Source of the DNA: Oscarella lobularis
Taxonomy: Eukaryota > Porifera > Homoscleromorpha > Homosclerophorida > Oscarellidae
Assembly: GCF_947507565.1 (NCBI RefSeq)
Contig: NC_089193.1
Span: 930,001 to 994,000 of the forward strand
Direction: 5' to 3'
Length of the DNA: 64,000 nt
In this document: positions 45,001-60,000 of the stretch, piece by piece
How positions within the stretch are numbered: position 1 is the first letter of the stretch
Layout: each line of letters begins with the position of its first letter
Translations under genes and position numbers: made by a program
Notes under the pieces: model-generated
Told to the model about the DNA's origin: nothing
What the model saw: the letters and a program-made list of their open reading frames with translations, nothing else
The model's database searches: none

Positions 45001-48000
45001 TCGCTAACCCCATAACGCGCGAGGTCTGGAGTATCGAGGTAGCGATTCGCGACGCATTTTACACTGTTATCACGGCAAAATGCCGACGGCATTCTTGTAT
45101 GAGCGCACAATTAAGCACTTACCTCTCGTGATGTAAAGATTGAGGAAGCGATTCTTGGCGAAATTCTATATAGAATTAGGAACAGTCAGTCGTGCAAACA
45201 AGAGCGTTTAGTGCAAATTAGGGGTACGTAAGTAAACTTGTCATGTTAGTTTTACTTTTATGTCTTTCGTCTTCGTTTTTTTGAAAACGTGTGAGTTTTA
45301 AATATACATAATCAGCTGCTTTTGGGTATATCACAGCACTCTTAGAGACACATCCCTAATTCGGAAGACTTTGTTACTACTGACCTTTTTTTGCAGATGT
45401 CCGAAATCTCTTCTTTTGAACGTGATGCAACTACTTTACAGTCGAAGCTCTACTGGCGATGGCCGATTGGTGCTTGCACCACTTCTCAGGGGCTGTCGCG
45501 TGTCAGACATGGAGGGCTACAAGAAAATGCTCAAGAAAGATGTGAATGACATTTTTAAAGAACTTGAATGCGTCTCATCGTCGTTTCGAATGCTGACTCT
45601 TCTTCGAACTGCAGAATTCTTGAAGGGTGTTGAGCAGTTAAATCTTTTTATATCTATTCTGGAGAGTTTTCTCGCCTGTGATAGAAAGGTAAAAGAGATT
45701 CTTCTCAAACCTGTAAGAGAGGAAGAGGAAACTGCAATGGAAGAACGCGGATTTTTTGATCTACTTTTTTCTTCGTTTCTGAAGATCTGTACACCTTCCA
45801 GAGCCTTGAATAGAAGCGAAGATTCTGTCGCTGAAGGCAGAAAAGGCAAAATCACTGAAGAACGTGGGACGACGCCTTCTAAGAATTCGGCCGTGTCTTT
45901 AGTACTTACTTTCATGAATGCACTCTCTGAAGATCTTAACGAAGTGTTTCTGACAAAGTTGATTCCGGACTGGCTCGACTCCTTGTCCGAATTTTCCATA
46001 GAGGAAACGTATTTGCTCATCAGTAAGCTTTGTTGGAAAATTCATCCTGATGCCACGTCTTTCTCTACTGAGAGTTTAAGGGAGACGACGCTTGCTGTTC
46101 CCGTTTTGCAGTCTCTTGTTAAAGTTTTTCAACTCAAGCGCAGATCGTGTTTGGAAAATGAAGAGCAGGATTGGTTTTGGCTGTCGCAGCTCCTGGAGAA
46201 ACTGACGAGTGCTTTTGAGAAATTTCCTTCACACTGTGCAATTGATATGAGTATATCTACCGAGACTCTAAAGAACACTCGCCTTCTCTATGGACAAATT
46301 TTCAAGAGTCTTAGACCTGACGCTTTTCGGAGCGCAGTCGATTCCTTACATGGATACATCAGACAAAATACTGAAAAAGCCAATGAAATCAAGCTCAAAA
46401 TGAACTTAGACCTTCTCCGCCTTCTTCTTTTAGAGTCTCACGACAGGAGGGGTGCTGTCAATATTCGCATTCTTTGCAGCATCTTGGAGAGAGGTGTAAG
46501 TTCCTGCTTTTCTTCCGTGGCAGATTTGATCGAGAGCGAAGTTCGTTCTTGTTCCGAGCTATTTTCTCATCTTTTCATATTTGTGTCTGAATTGCTTATC
46601 AACCGCGACTCAGAGCTTCCTAGCGGAATTGTAGAATTTCTGTCAAAAATTGTCAGGTGCTGTTCTGAAAGCCGTCCAATTAAATGCCTGGCGTTGCAAA
46701 ACAGTTCAGAGTTGATGAAATTATCGAGCAGTCTTCTTCACATTCTCGATCACCGAAAAACAGACGAAGACTTAGCTTGCCTCGTCTTGCGGCAGATTGT
46801 TAGCATTTCTGCGTCGTCCAAGACTGTTCCCGATGTTCTTAGGTCTGAAGAGGCCGTAGAGATATATTTCCGATATGCACCTCTGCAATTGTGCCGTCTG
46901 TGGTGCACAACTTGCCTCGCTTATTGTCTGAGCGACGGTCGACAAAGCCGTCAGGCTGACTTTAGCACGGCGTACGGAAGGAAGTTGTTTGATTTGGATA
47001 CGTTTATTTCCTGCTCGGTAAATCAAGCACTTTCCGCTCAAATATTTCGTCTCTGTTGTGAATTGGAGCTGCCCGATGGAGTTTGCGTTGGGCAAATGTT
47101 TGTTGATAAATTACTTCTTCGGCTAGGCGACGACTCGAAATTGATTTTTCCAAAATTACAAGCAGTGCTAGGATTGATTGAAGAGGAGGAAATAAGCCAC
47201 GGTCAAGCGGAAGTTCGCGTTTCGATCTCCTGGCGCCTTCGAAGTTGGCTGAAACAGCGCTGTGACGTTTTGCTTACGTTCGTGCGCGATAATATCAAAG
47301 AACCGCCAAAAACTGCAGCGGCTGCGTTGGATTTAGTGTCAGTCGTTCTGAAGCTTTCTCGTGATGAAAGAAAGCGTCTTGTAAGGACTGTTTTACCAAA
47401 AGTTGATTACTTCAAAATGAAGCGCTTGCGAGACAGAAAAATGCAAAAGGCAACAGCGTTTTGGCAGTTGTTTTCGGTTGACGTGTCCGAAGACACATCG
47501 CGGACTTTTGAGACGCTGAACAAGGAAGATTTTGAAGAAGCAGTTCGTAGTCTAGAGGAGATACGAAATAAACTTGGACCGTCGCCAAAGAGCGTTGAGC
47601 TCGAAACAAAATTGCCGAAAGGAGTTTCTCATTTTGCAAACAACAAACGCATCAGTGTTTTTGGAGAAACGTTTGATCTTGTTTCTGCCCCAGAAGGTTT
47701 TGAGGATCACGTACCACAGCAGTCTCTAAGGCTCGTTTGGGTTTCCTCAACAAAACGTAACATTCTTCGAGTTTTAAAAAGTCAGCAAACTCTGCATCCT
47801 ATTTTGCTAGAAGGTGATACTGGCGTAGGTAAATCAGCGGCAGTAACTGAAGCGGCGCGCCTTCTAGGCCGGCCTATCATTCGCTTCAACATGTCACGAT
47901 CTGTGACATGCTCTGATATTGTGGGGCATGTTTCGCTTTGCGCAAAAAGTGGCCAACTTGTTCACTTTGAACCTGGGCCCTTTACAACAGCCTTTGAAAA

Positions 48001-51000
48001 CGGAATATGGTTATTGCTCGACGAACTGAATCTAGCTTCCGACGAAGTTTTGCAGTGCATTGAGTTGGCATTGGATACTGGCTGCCTCGTAGTTGACGAC
48101 TACTCTAGTGATCGAGGAAGAATCGAGATTAGAAAACACGAAAATTTCCTTCTGTTTGCTACGCAAAACCCCAACGCCGGCGATTTCAAGGGAATGCGTG
48201 AGGCTCTTTCTGAGACGTTTGTTTCGAGATTTCAAACGCTCTCGCTTGAGCCTCCGGCGAGGGAAGAACTGATAGACATATTAGCGAAGACATTTAAAAA
48301 TCAAGTATCTGTTGGCAAGGGCCAGAAAGATATAATTAAATCTTGGGCAAAACGAATGGTTGACTGTCATGAACGAATAAAACAGGAAGCGATGTCACCA
48401 CAGTTTCTGCCAGAGGGCCCAAATGCTATCTTCACCGTCAGGGAGCTTCTAAAATGGGTTAGTGGCGTTATTTCTGCAGTTTCGGGCGAAGAGCGAAGGT
48501 TCAGCATAGCCAATTCACAAACCGACAAGTTTAAAGTCAATGAGGTGTTTGCCGTGGAAGCGTTTTGCGTTTATGAAACTCGATTTAGTTCGTCTCTTTG
48601 CCGCCAGGCAGTTCACAAACGTGTTATGGAACATTTTCCTCATGAAAAGCCAGAAGAAAGCGGCCTTTTTGCGTTGCAATTTATTCCACAATGTACCTTT
48701 GAGATGCATCCTTGCCTAAAAATTAGTTTTTCAGACTATTATGAAGCAGTAGAATTTTGCCATTACGAGGAGATGATCCGGTTTCATTGTTTACTTTCAA
48801 GCCAACTTCTTTCTTCTTACAACTGCGTATTCCTACCTTTTTTAGTACCCGAGTGGGCTGAAATGGGATGTGAATCGCTGGACGAAGTCGCTACTGTCGG
48901 ATATGAACTATACGCCAAGCATATGCCTGTCTCTTTGCACGAGCGTTTGAGCAACCTAATGAAGGCTCAGTTTGATAAGAAGCTGAAGTTTCCCAATGTT
49001 CAACATCCACAGTATACAAATTTTGTGGTTACTCCCTACATTATGAAGCTTTGGTTTTACATCCTCCACGCCGTTAAGCACTCCCAACCGGTGCTTCTTG
49101 TTGGAGCTCCGGGCAGTGGAAAGTCAGAAATTATTTTGCAGCTGGCTTCAGTAGTGGGAAGACAAACAAATTCGTGGTGCATTACGCCAGAAACTGAGTC
49201 TTCTGACTTAGTTGGAAAGATTGTTCCGAAAGAACCGGCTGAATGGAGTGATGGCATTGTCACTAGATCTATTCGGAAAGGACAGTGGGTGCTATTGGAC
49301 AATTTGCTAGACGCTGATTCTACTGTTTTAGAAAGACTTAACCCTCTTCTGGAGAAAGATCCCTCTTGGGTTTTAACTGAAAACGGAAAAACCTCTAATT
49401 TATTCTTGGATGACTCGTCGGAATCATTTAGGTTTTTCTCAACGGCAACCGTAAGTGAACTAGACAAAGGCTTAGGAAAGATGTCTCCTGCGTTTGCAAA
49501 TCGATTGACGATAATTCACGTTGATGATTGCGCTTTTTCAGAAGTTGGTTTGACAAGTTTGGCAACTTTGGCATGGAATTTGTACAACAGCGACCCAGAA
49601 AATTCGAAAAGTGATACGTCGGAAGAGTGCAGGGCCGTTCAAGTGACCTCTACGTTTCTGCTTAACGTCAAACGGGAGTTTCCAGTCTCACAAGGTGGTC
49701 CTCTCATTACGATGAGAACTTTAGTTCGAGTCATAGGAGGTGCGAAAAGGGTTCTGTGTGATCTTGCAGATTTTCACGTGACAGATGCTTTGTACACGTG
49801 CTGCCAATTATCAATTTTTCAGCAACTTGGTCGCTCTGCCGAAGATCGTCTGGATCCTCTTTTTGAGGATCTCATAAAGAATTTTCAAAAGCTTAAAGGT
49901 TCTTCGCCGCCGTCTTTCATTGACTTCTTAAGCGAATACAACAACGACAATGACGATAGTTCCTTTATCTTGGATCCTGAGTTTACCCCGACACGTTATC
50001 GATACGGAAATGTGGTTCTTTTTGGCATTCTAGTTAAATTACCGGTTCTTCTTGAAGGCCCGCCTGCCACCGGTAAAACGTCACTTGTTGAGTCTATCAG
50101 AAGGCGTTGGAGCCACAAAGGATGCCTACACCGAGTGATAAACTCCGATTCAACGAGTGTTCAAGACTATTTGGGAACCTATGTTCCTTGTGGAGACGGT
50201 AAATTCAAACGTTTAAACGGCCCCCTTAGGAGAGCAATGGAAGACGGAGGATATTTTCTTTCCGACGAATTTAATTTAGCTGATCCTTCAGTGCTTAACA
50301 TGCTTCTGCCTCTACTTGAAGGTCGGAGACTGATCTACGACCCTGTTTCTGGAACAGCCATTCGTGCTCACAGAGAATTTCGTTTTTTTGCAACGCAGAA
50401 CAATGCGACGTACGCGGATAGAAAACCCTTGTCGGTCGGACTTCGCAGCCGATTTCTTGAAGCGCAGGTAAAGGACTTCGCTAAAGGAGAACTTGCCTAC
50501 ATTCTCCAGAACAGAAAATACTCCTCCTCTAAAGGAGGTCCTACTTTGGGCGATTCTTTGGCCAAGAAGCTCGAGAAGGCGTGTATTAAAATCAATGAAG
50601 CTGTCCAAGAAAGACGTCTTCATCTAGGGAGTGGAAATGCGTCCGTGCTGCTAACTCTGCGAGAAATGATAAAGTGGATAGAAAGATTCGTGCTTTTGTC
50701 GGATGTGAGCGAAAACAGAAAGTTAGAAAATCTTTTGGGACGAGCAGGTCTTTCTTTGCTTGTTCCTCGCCTTCGACCGTCTTCCACTTTGTCAAACTTG
50801 CAATCGGTGGAGAAACTCAAAGAAATTCTTATGTCGTGCGGTCTTTTGCAGTCCTTCTCCAATAAAGCACTCTCCTCTGTTGTTAAGGAAGCGTCTGGCT
50901 GTCTTATTAGCGACGGATTTGCTAAAAACCGTATTCGAAATAACGACATTTTCAAAAATTTATCGTCTCGCCTTATTCCTAAAGATTACAAGCTGACTTT

Positions 51001-54000
51001 TGCTCGAATTCACATGGCGGTTGAAGCAAAAGAGCCGGTTCTCCTTGTTGGGCCAACGACGTTTAAAACAACAATTGTGGAAGATTATTTTAGGACGCGA
51101 AATCTGGAATTTGCAGTTGTTCAACTCTCTTCTGATACGCAAGTATCTGATTTGCTTGGGCAGATGCACCCGTTTTCGTTCGATGCGGCAATGCACGAAC
51201 TGCTTCAAACAGCTTTGCAGTTGTATCATTGCTTGAGAAAGAGATCGCTCTCTTCAGCGTCATCAATACGCCAGATTATTGAAGAGTGCAGAAGATCTTT
51301 CGACGAGTGGCGAGAAGATGAAATGGATAAGGAGAGAGAGGAAGCTTATGAAGAACAATTGCATGCATCCCCGCAGCTCAGCAATGACGAGGCTGATGAC
51401 GATAGCGAGTTTGACGACGAGGCATCTGAGCAAAAAAGCGTAGGCGGTGATAGCCGTTCGTCAGAGCACTTTCTTAGCACCGACGAGGACGGAAATGACG
51501 AGGAAGAGAGCACCGGCTACAGCGATGAAGATGTTTCTTTCCAAGATGCCGTTCTGACACAAATAACCGCAGTAGATCCCACAAGCCAATTTCTTACCGA
51601 AGACTCAGAGGACAATGACGATGGCTCTTCTTCGACAGAATCTAATACTAATGCAGTCCCACATCCCGAAGCGGCTGGTTTAGTACTGACGGTGGAAGCC
51701 GAGAAGTTTCTTTTTAAAGCGTGCTTCAAGAAGCTACGTGAGGCTGTGTCAGCTTTGAAAGAAACAAGTGCCACAGTTGGCTTCCTTATAATTGAGTTTC
51801 TGTCAATTTTTGATATGTTAGAAAAGTCGGCTTCGGACACAGGGAAGCCTGTCTTTTTATTTAAGGATGGTCCTGTGGCACTGGCACTAAAAGAAGAGAA
51901 GTCGCTATTTTTTGAAGACGTTGACTTGCCATCTCAAGCTGTTATAGAGCGATTGAATTCTTTGCTCGAGCCAAGCAGAACGCTCTTTCTATCCGAAGAT
52001 GTTACTGTGGGCGTACAGGTAGATGTGGCTCTCGCTGGTCAAGTTATGCCAGGACTCCAGATGCTGGGATCTTCAGCCATACTTGCAACTGTACATACAG
52101 AAGGATGTGATGGAGTAAATTTAAGTCCTGCTTTGAGATCGCGCTTCTCGGAAGTTATCCTTTCCTCTACCGATATCCCCGATATTCTTGCAGTAACAGA
52201 AAAGCGTCTTGAAAATTCGTCTTTACCGAAGACTCGCAGGCGAGAGCTAATAGACGTAGTTGAAAATTTGGCGGAGGGCTTACAGAAGGAGAGCAAACTT
52301 TTTAGCCTCAAGACTGTGACCAACTTGTTGACCATTGTTGAATCGCTGTACTCTTCTCAGGTTGATTCATCTTCTGAACAACACGGTAATGTTAATTTGT
52401 TGGATTTAGTAGCTGTTGCATCAAAAATCATCCTCGTTGACCAATGTGACAAGGATCGGAAGGCAGCCATAGACTTACTTCTTGGAAGCCTGAAAGTTGG
52501 AGTAGAAGAATCTGGTACTCTTTCAAAAGAAATAGTGTCCTGGTTATGTGAAGGAGCCGAAGGTTTGAGTGAAGGAAAGGATATATGGGAACCACTTGAC
52601 TTTTTGGAACCCATGCAACAGTCGATTTGTCATAGAACACTACCAGTCGCTGCGAAAGTCTCAGAGAACGTTCAAACTCCCGTCACAGATGAACATATTA
52701 AAGAAAATTTTACATTCACAGCAACTCCTACTTGCATCGATAATTTTGTTCGCGTCGTAGTTTGTCTTTCGTCAAATCTTCCTCTGCTTTTGCAAGGGCC
52801 TCCGGGCATTGGAAAAACAGCTGTGGTACAGCAGTGCGGCGACCTCTTTGGTTACACGGTAGAAAGAATAAACTTTACTAAGGACACATCTCTTGAGAAT
52901 CTTATTGGTTCTTACGTTCCAACATGGAGCGGGGCGAAGTTAGTTTTTCAGTGGCGAGCTGGAAAGGCTTTGACCGCTCTAGAGAATGGACACTTCCTGT
53001 TGTTAGACGAAATAAATTTGGCATCGCAGGAAGTTCTTGATGAAATTAAAACAATGATTAATCCAATGTTGAAATCCTACTTCGTTAAAGGATTGGGGAA
53101 GCCGGTTCAAAAACACAGTGACTTCAGACTTTTTGCCACAATGAATCCAGAATCGGTAGGAGGGGGGAGAACGAATCTTCCTCGTTCAATTGAGAACGCT
53201 TTTCTAAAAATCATTCTACAGGATTATAACAGAAGGGAAGAAAGTCAAATATGTATTCACCAGTTTTCCGTTAAAAATTTGGTTCCTGGACTTCTGCAAA
53301 AAGAAGACATTGATGCTTTGCTCAGTTTTCATTTCTTAGTGAAAAATATGATAAATCGGAGGGAAATTGGGCGAAGAGGTGGACCTTACGAACTTAATGT
53401 TCGTGATCTTCTGAAAGTTGGAGACGTATTGGCTGCAAACATGAAGACCCAATTATATCATATGGAAATATCGGAAACTTATGCCTACGAACGAAACGAC
53501 GCTCACGTGAAGTCAATTAGGACCGCAGCATCCATGGTCTATTGTCGTCTTTTTCACGGACGCGAAGACCAACTTAAAGTGCAACAGCGCATTAACCAAT
53601 TCTTCCCTCTTTTGCAGCAAGAGTCAGATATGGCTGCAAGTAAGATTTCAATCGACAGCAATCTTCCGAATGTCACTCGAATCGGCTCTGTCTACTTGGC
53701 TAAAGGTCAAACGGACTCAGCATTTTTGCCTTTAGTTCACACCAACCAACTGAAAGAGCAGCTTCAACTATTAGGATGTGCAGTTTCAAGTGGAAGAGCT
53801 GTCGTCTTGGAGGGTGGAACGTGTAGCCGTAAAACGTCACTAATATATGAGTTGGCTCGACAGTGCAAGCGTAAACTTCACGTATTTTCGTTAAATACTG
53901 AGACGGAAACCGATATGCTCATTGGACGATGGGTTCCTTTCAAGCCCATATCTGCTTTGCAAAATTTGGTACATGAAAGTTTGGCGGAGTTTGAGAAAAT

Positions 54001-57000
54001 GCTTTGTTTTATTTTAAATAACTTTTTGCAAAGCGGTGACCAGTCTTTTCTGAAGGACATTATTCTTTTTCTTGCCAAAAGTGTCGAGAAAGCCTGGAGC
54101 AATCAAGATGAGAAGGACGTGTCACAGCAGATGATCATAGAAGCAGAAAAAGTTGCTGATGCTTTGAACGACATTGTTCAGTTGTCCGACATGCTAGAGG
54201 AACAACTTCTCATTCAAAAAACGGGCCAATTAAGACGAAAAATTCTCAGAAAATATATAAGATATTTAAGTACGTTATCACGCTCCCTCGTTGAAAAAGT
54301 AACAGCATTTCGCAGTAAAATGACTGCGTTTGAATATGTCGAAAGCGCTCTTGTGGCAGCTATTCGTAGAGGCGAGTGGGTAGTCCTGGACAACATATCT
54401 GCTGCTCCCTCTGATGTTGTTGAACGGCTTATGTCGCTTATCGAGGCCGTTCCCACTCTGCGTGTTTATGAGAGCCCGGAGAGTCCGCTTCTGTCGAGAG
54501 AAAATGGCGGTATGGATTCCAACTTTTGCTTGTTTGCAACAGTCAATTCAAGTCGTCAGTCGCAAGGAAAGTTGTCAAGTGCGTTCTATAATCGTGTAAT
54601 TCGCATGTGGTTGCCCGAAGTTGACGAAGAAGCGGTGGCAAAGAGTGCCGTCTCAAACGATCTAAGGGAAACCGAACTTTCTATTCTTGTTCTGGGAATA
54701 CTAGGAGATTTGCCGGGAGCGCATATTCTCGCGAAAGTCATTGTTTCAGTTCACTGCCGTCTTAAACGATTATCTTTGAATCGGCAGCTTCTGACAGTTG
54801 GCGGATGTTCTTTCACTTTTCGCACTGCCCTTAGAGCGGCGAGAGAGTTGTCACGCCGTTTACGGAGTAGGAAACATTTGGCTCATTTCAATGAAGTTCT
54901 ACAGAATTGCTACGTTAAGTGTTGTGTTGGTAAAGACCAAGCTAAAGCCTTAGACGAAGTTTTAGAAGTCTTTAGAGAAGCTTCTTGCGATCCAAGTTTT
55001 GAGTTTACTCGACGCAACCTCATGCCTTCTAGCAGCAATGCAGACAAGTTTGAGGAGGAAGCGCTAACTATAAAAGAGCTGGCAAAAATGAGTTTAGTAG
55101 GTTCCATTTTAGTCTTTCTCGGAACACTAAATTTCCAAATCAAAAAGGCTGGTACCCGAGATGTCACTAAAGCAGCAGCTTTTTGTCAGGAGTCCATGAT
55201 GCAGCTAATTCCTCATTTGGGGTCTGAGCGAGATCTGCTTGATAATGTTGATAGCGTTCAGGATGCATGTGCATCAGCGGAACTGGATAACTCTCGCAAG
55301 AAACTGATGGATGTTAGCAAAAGAATGGAAGTCTTAATTGCTGCAATTCAAATGTTTACCCAAGGATCAGGTGACATGGCCGTGGCAGAATGTTTAGAGA
55401 AATACGCCAACCGAATTTCATCAGAGCTATTTGATTTCGGAGCTAAAGTGAGAAGGTTTTTATGTCAGTCCTCCTTTAACTGCCTTCAGCAAAGACTTGA
55501 ATATGTTACCGAAATTCTTGTTCAATTTCAGGTGGTACGTGGGGGTATTTCCACGGAATCATGGCTGACTGAATTTACGTTTGTTCAAAAAAGCAAAAAC
55601 GCTCCAGACGCGATGAAGATTGACAGCGCATTGTCGGCCTTGCAAGACGGCCTTCTACTGCTCGCTCAACAGGCTACACTTTTTCATGAGATGACTTTTT
55701 ACGCGAATAAGGTGTCGAGTCTAAACAGTGAACTAGAAGCGGCCGTTAACGAGCATGCCTTGGAATCCGACAAACCTTTTCTTCTGAGCTTTTTTCACCA
55801 AATAATGCAGCAGCAGATAGTTGCCACATCAGAGAGAAAGCGGTTACTTCAATTCATCGTCGAGAAAGCCGTTTTGCCTCCGCAACTGTTGGTTAAGCTT
55901 GAAATCTTCCTTTCCGCAACTCAAATATTGTTTGAAGCTGAAATGAAAATTCCTTTTGCTCTACGGCAGATTGATGATGGCTTTTATGGACGGGACGAAA
56001 AGGTGGGAACACTGCACAATGTCTCGATCTACGATAGCGCCATCGCTGCCTGCAAGTGCCTGAAAGACGCTATGAAAAGATTTTCTTCTTCTCTAGCGCC
56101 ATCGATACGGCGCATTGATGCGGCGCGCAAGAGCGAAAACGAAGAAGGCAAGGACAGTGCAAAGGAAGCTAAAATAACAGCGGAAAGGGAAAGGTTGCGC
56201 CAGGAGCTCATCTTGTCAAAGAAGCAGCTATTTATTGGCACCAGTGGAGAAAGTATTCGAAGAGTTCAGCAGCTCTACGCCGAAAGCGCCTTGTCAATCC
56301 ACAGAAGAATATTTATTGCTGTAGCGAACCTTTTGAAAAAGCAGAAAGATCTTATGCCGCTGAGAAATGCATCCATGCCTCCTCAGGTGAGGAACTTGAT
56401 TAGGCAAATGCCTGCTACCGAAATAGACGCTCCTTTTGGTTCGGTATGGCTAGCCGCGTTTTTCTGCCAAACGAAAAACATCTTTTTGTCTTCGGAAGGA
56501 ATTTGGGAACCGTTTTTGGTATCAAACGTAAGCGAAATGAGCGACGCTTTTGAGCGATCAAGATGTTCGCGAAAAGTATTTTTCGTTAGCGAAATGGGTT
56601 TCGCTGAGAATCAGACTTTTTCGTTTTGTGTTGTTGCTTTGAATGAAGCCAAGAAGAAAGCTTTTTTCATCAAAGCCGCGGAAGACGATGATTTTGGCAG
56701 TGAATTTATTTACGAGGAAGGGCCCTTTGTTTCTTACAAAGAAGGTCAAGCCGACGTGTCAAATTCTCTAACTAGATTTTCTCTGTGCAATGAACTTGAA
56801 AAGTTTATACGATCTAATGTAGCTCAAAAGATGAAAATTGAGCGAATTTCGGTTTTCTGTGAAAGCGACAGAGAAATTCGAAGGTTGACAAACTATCAAG
56901 TCTTACTGCTTACGGCTTCGTTGGGAAGTGTCATATCTGGTAGCCCTAAGAACATGTTCAAGGTGCAGAAGAAAGTTCTTCTCGAATTGTCAGAGTCTGT

Positions 57001-60000
57001 TAAGTCTACGGCTAAGATCCTGAAACCTTATTGTCATCCAAGTGACAGACAGAAGTGCCTTGAAGAAACTGTGGACGCAATTCACTGCTTTTTAGTTCTT
57101 CACGAAAGTGTTGAATTTGGGCAAAACTGGGAAGAAGAGCGTGAGAGAGAAAGTCGTCGTGTACAGATAATGATTGAAAGGTTTAGTGAAAGTTACAGAA
57201 GAAGTCAAGAATTGGCTGTTCCAAGATCGATTAGGCAACGACACCAGCTCTTGTCGCGAATAGGCCGCACACTTGACAGGCGTCTCACTGAAGTGAATTC
57301 ATCTAATGACGATGATCTGCCTTGGGACGTGAGACTTTTGTTGAAACTTGAGAAGAAGATTCATGACGTAGGAAGTGTTTTAGAGACTAAGCGCTTATCG
57401 GCGGCAGACAAATTCGTTCGATTGGTTCGGAAGATATTGTATTGTAGCGTCAGGTTAGTTTGTGATCTTACAGAAGATTGCTCGCCCTGTTGGGTAAGCG
57501 AAGCCCATGGGCAAGTCTCATTTGAAAAATGCTTCTCCCTTCCCCAATCTAATGATGGATTTCCAAAATTGTTGTCCGCTCTGCGTGATATGAAGGAAAG
57601 TTGCACGAAAGTGTTTTCAAGTTTTCGAGTTCATAGAGATACTGTGGAAATTAGCCATGAAAAGCTGATTTTTGAAGCTGCACGTCTAGAGTCAGATTTG
57701 GAGACAATGTTGTGTTTAATGCCTACGTTTTGTGAAGCCATAGACTTTGCGTCAGTTTCAGCCGCAGCAACGGTTTGCGCTGGGGAGTTTAAACCGGCGC
57801 ACGCTAAATTAACTACAGGCACCAAAGAGCGTCAAAGAGAAGCACAAGAACGAAAGATTTCTGAGTTTGTGGACGATCTTTGCACTTTTCACCGCGAAGC
57901 CATATCTTTCGCATCGCCTCCTCTTCAATTTCTCCTTCGTCTCAAACGTAGCATCCACGAAGTGAAATTGCTAAGTCATGATCTTGGCCCAGGATCCGCA
58001 GACATATTAGGGGCACTAGAAGGTAAACGGAAAGCGTTTAGTGAGGAGCTGAAGAGTCTGCGAAAACGTGAGAGAACTGCGAGACATGACGCTTTTTCAT
58101 TTGAAGCTGATGTGAAGCAAGCCTGCCCAGACATTGAGATGGAACCTCGTCAGCGAATTACCAATTCTACCAATCGTGGTCTTATTGATGAATTAGCCAA
58201 GCAAAAAACTGGGAAAATGTTTCAAAATGTCAAAATGATGACCGAGCTTTTGAATGTTGTAGCTGGATATTCTATTGAACGGAGTCGCCGCGCCTGTGTC
58301 TTAAGAAAACTTTCCAACGTCAAAAAAGGGTTGCGGCTAGCGGAAAGCAGCAAATTAATGAGCGTCACCGCTGAAGACAGGATAGCTCTGGCGGAGTTGG
58401 TTGCCGTGACTGGAATAGGAGACCGAGCTGAAGCATATTCGAGTTTATCAGACAGCCTGTTTGATAGAGAACTTAACTTGCAGAACTTGAATGTATTTCT
58501 CGAAAAGCTTTGCGCTGTTTACTTTGCAAACAGAAGACCAATTATTTTTAGCAAGCAGTGGCGGCATCTTTGCGCATATTCAGCCATTACATACCTTTGT
58601 GAATCAGTTCCAAAGGTAGTAAAGGAAAGCGAAAGAACGGTATCGAATGCCGCTGTGCTTTACTGCCGCACCAGAGAACGATGCAAAGCCTTAGAGAAGT
58701 TTATGCAACACCTAACCAAAAATGACGCAACGTCAATTAGGCCGCTTTTCCTTGGAGTGTCAGACATGTACTGTCTATTGTTTCCAGACTGTACTCGTTT
58801 TCTTTGCAAGTTAAACAACGTTGAAGAATCTCTTGCTGATTTTGAAGGCGACTGGCAAGAAGATGATTTCGAAGGCAATTTTGAGGAAGATAGTCTTCTG
58901 TTGGGAGGAACAGCTGAAGAATCGAAAACATTTGGACTTTACACGCTTTTAGCGGAACGAGGGCACAAAGCGGATACGTTTTTTTTTCACTTTAGTGGGT
59001 TTATTCGTGAACTCTCTTCCGATCTTAAGGGTCACATTACAAACCAAGCGGCAACTTTTTGCACTTATTTGAGTCGTGAAAGTTTTCCTGAAATTCAAGT
59101 TTGCACGGCAGTATATGGTCTATTTTTGTGCGAGTGGCTATGTAACTACATGTCTTTGGGCTTGTCCAGCTTATCCGGTAAAGGCAAAAGTTTTCACCGT
59201 CTGATTTGTGGACTTGCTGCGTCAAGCAAAACGGAAGAAAAAAATAAAAGTCGCAATAAGTTTCTGGCTTCAACAGATGCGCAAAATAGAGTGAGAACGT
59301 TTCTTTTTGAAGCATTTGAAATTTCAAGCGTTTGCGGGCCTGTCGACAATTTTTGGAAGGAACTTGGCGCTTCCTTCGATTTTTCAAATTTTCAGGACAG
59401 ACAATCGCTTGCTGAGTCTGCAGCGCCTGTTTCAGAATCAAAAGTTCTTGAAATTAGAAACCTGTTCAAATCTCTGCTATCATTCACAAGTGGGGAAGCC
59501 GACAACCGGGCTAGCGCAAGGTTGGTTGCTGAAAGCTGGGAAAGGTTGCTTGTAGAGAAATGTTCTACAGCGTCTGAGAATCTTACTCGTTCAATAGAAA
59601 ATTTTCAGAGCACTTTTTCTCAGACGGAATGGTTAGAAGCAGTTTTAGCTCCACTAAAGTTACTGAACGTCTGCTGGACTTCGCTCCGAGGAGCGCTTAC
59701 TGACGTCAGTCGTAAAGCTTCTGTCTTTTTGACGGAATTCGATTTAGAGCCAATTTTTTCTAAAACCAGACTAAAAGGTAATCGTTTAGAAGAGGTCACT
59801 CAGTCATTGGTGACAGCATGTGGAAAGGCGTGCAAAGAGTACGAGGAAATCGAGGCCAACGTTTTGAAACTTCTTAGTTTGTCACAAGAATTTAGTTTGT
59901 ATGCAGAAGAAGTTTGTTCCTGGGCAACTGCTTCGTTTCTACTGCATCGGGCTAGTGAGGTGTCTACGAATATTGCTGCCCTAACTTTTTTGTACGTGGA

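Larger units (their letters stand above)
42333..45396 (+). other. Intron 1 (3.1 kb) of the giant AAA gene
   Basis: The donor is AAAG|GTGAGC and the acceptor TTTTTTTGCAG; together they join phase 2 to phase 2 and make an Arg codon. At 3064 bp it is about 50 times longer than the other introns in the window. It is filled with repeats: poly-G, a 22-bp palindromic array, a 164-bp foldback and short tandem repeats. No gene was recognised inside it. Confidence 0.75.

Noticed and set aside
45397-45549. ATG directly after the acceptor as the giant-gene start
   Set aside because: That frame stops after 51 codons. The adjacent frame joins exon 1 (42070-42332) perfectly in phase 2.
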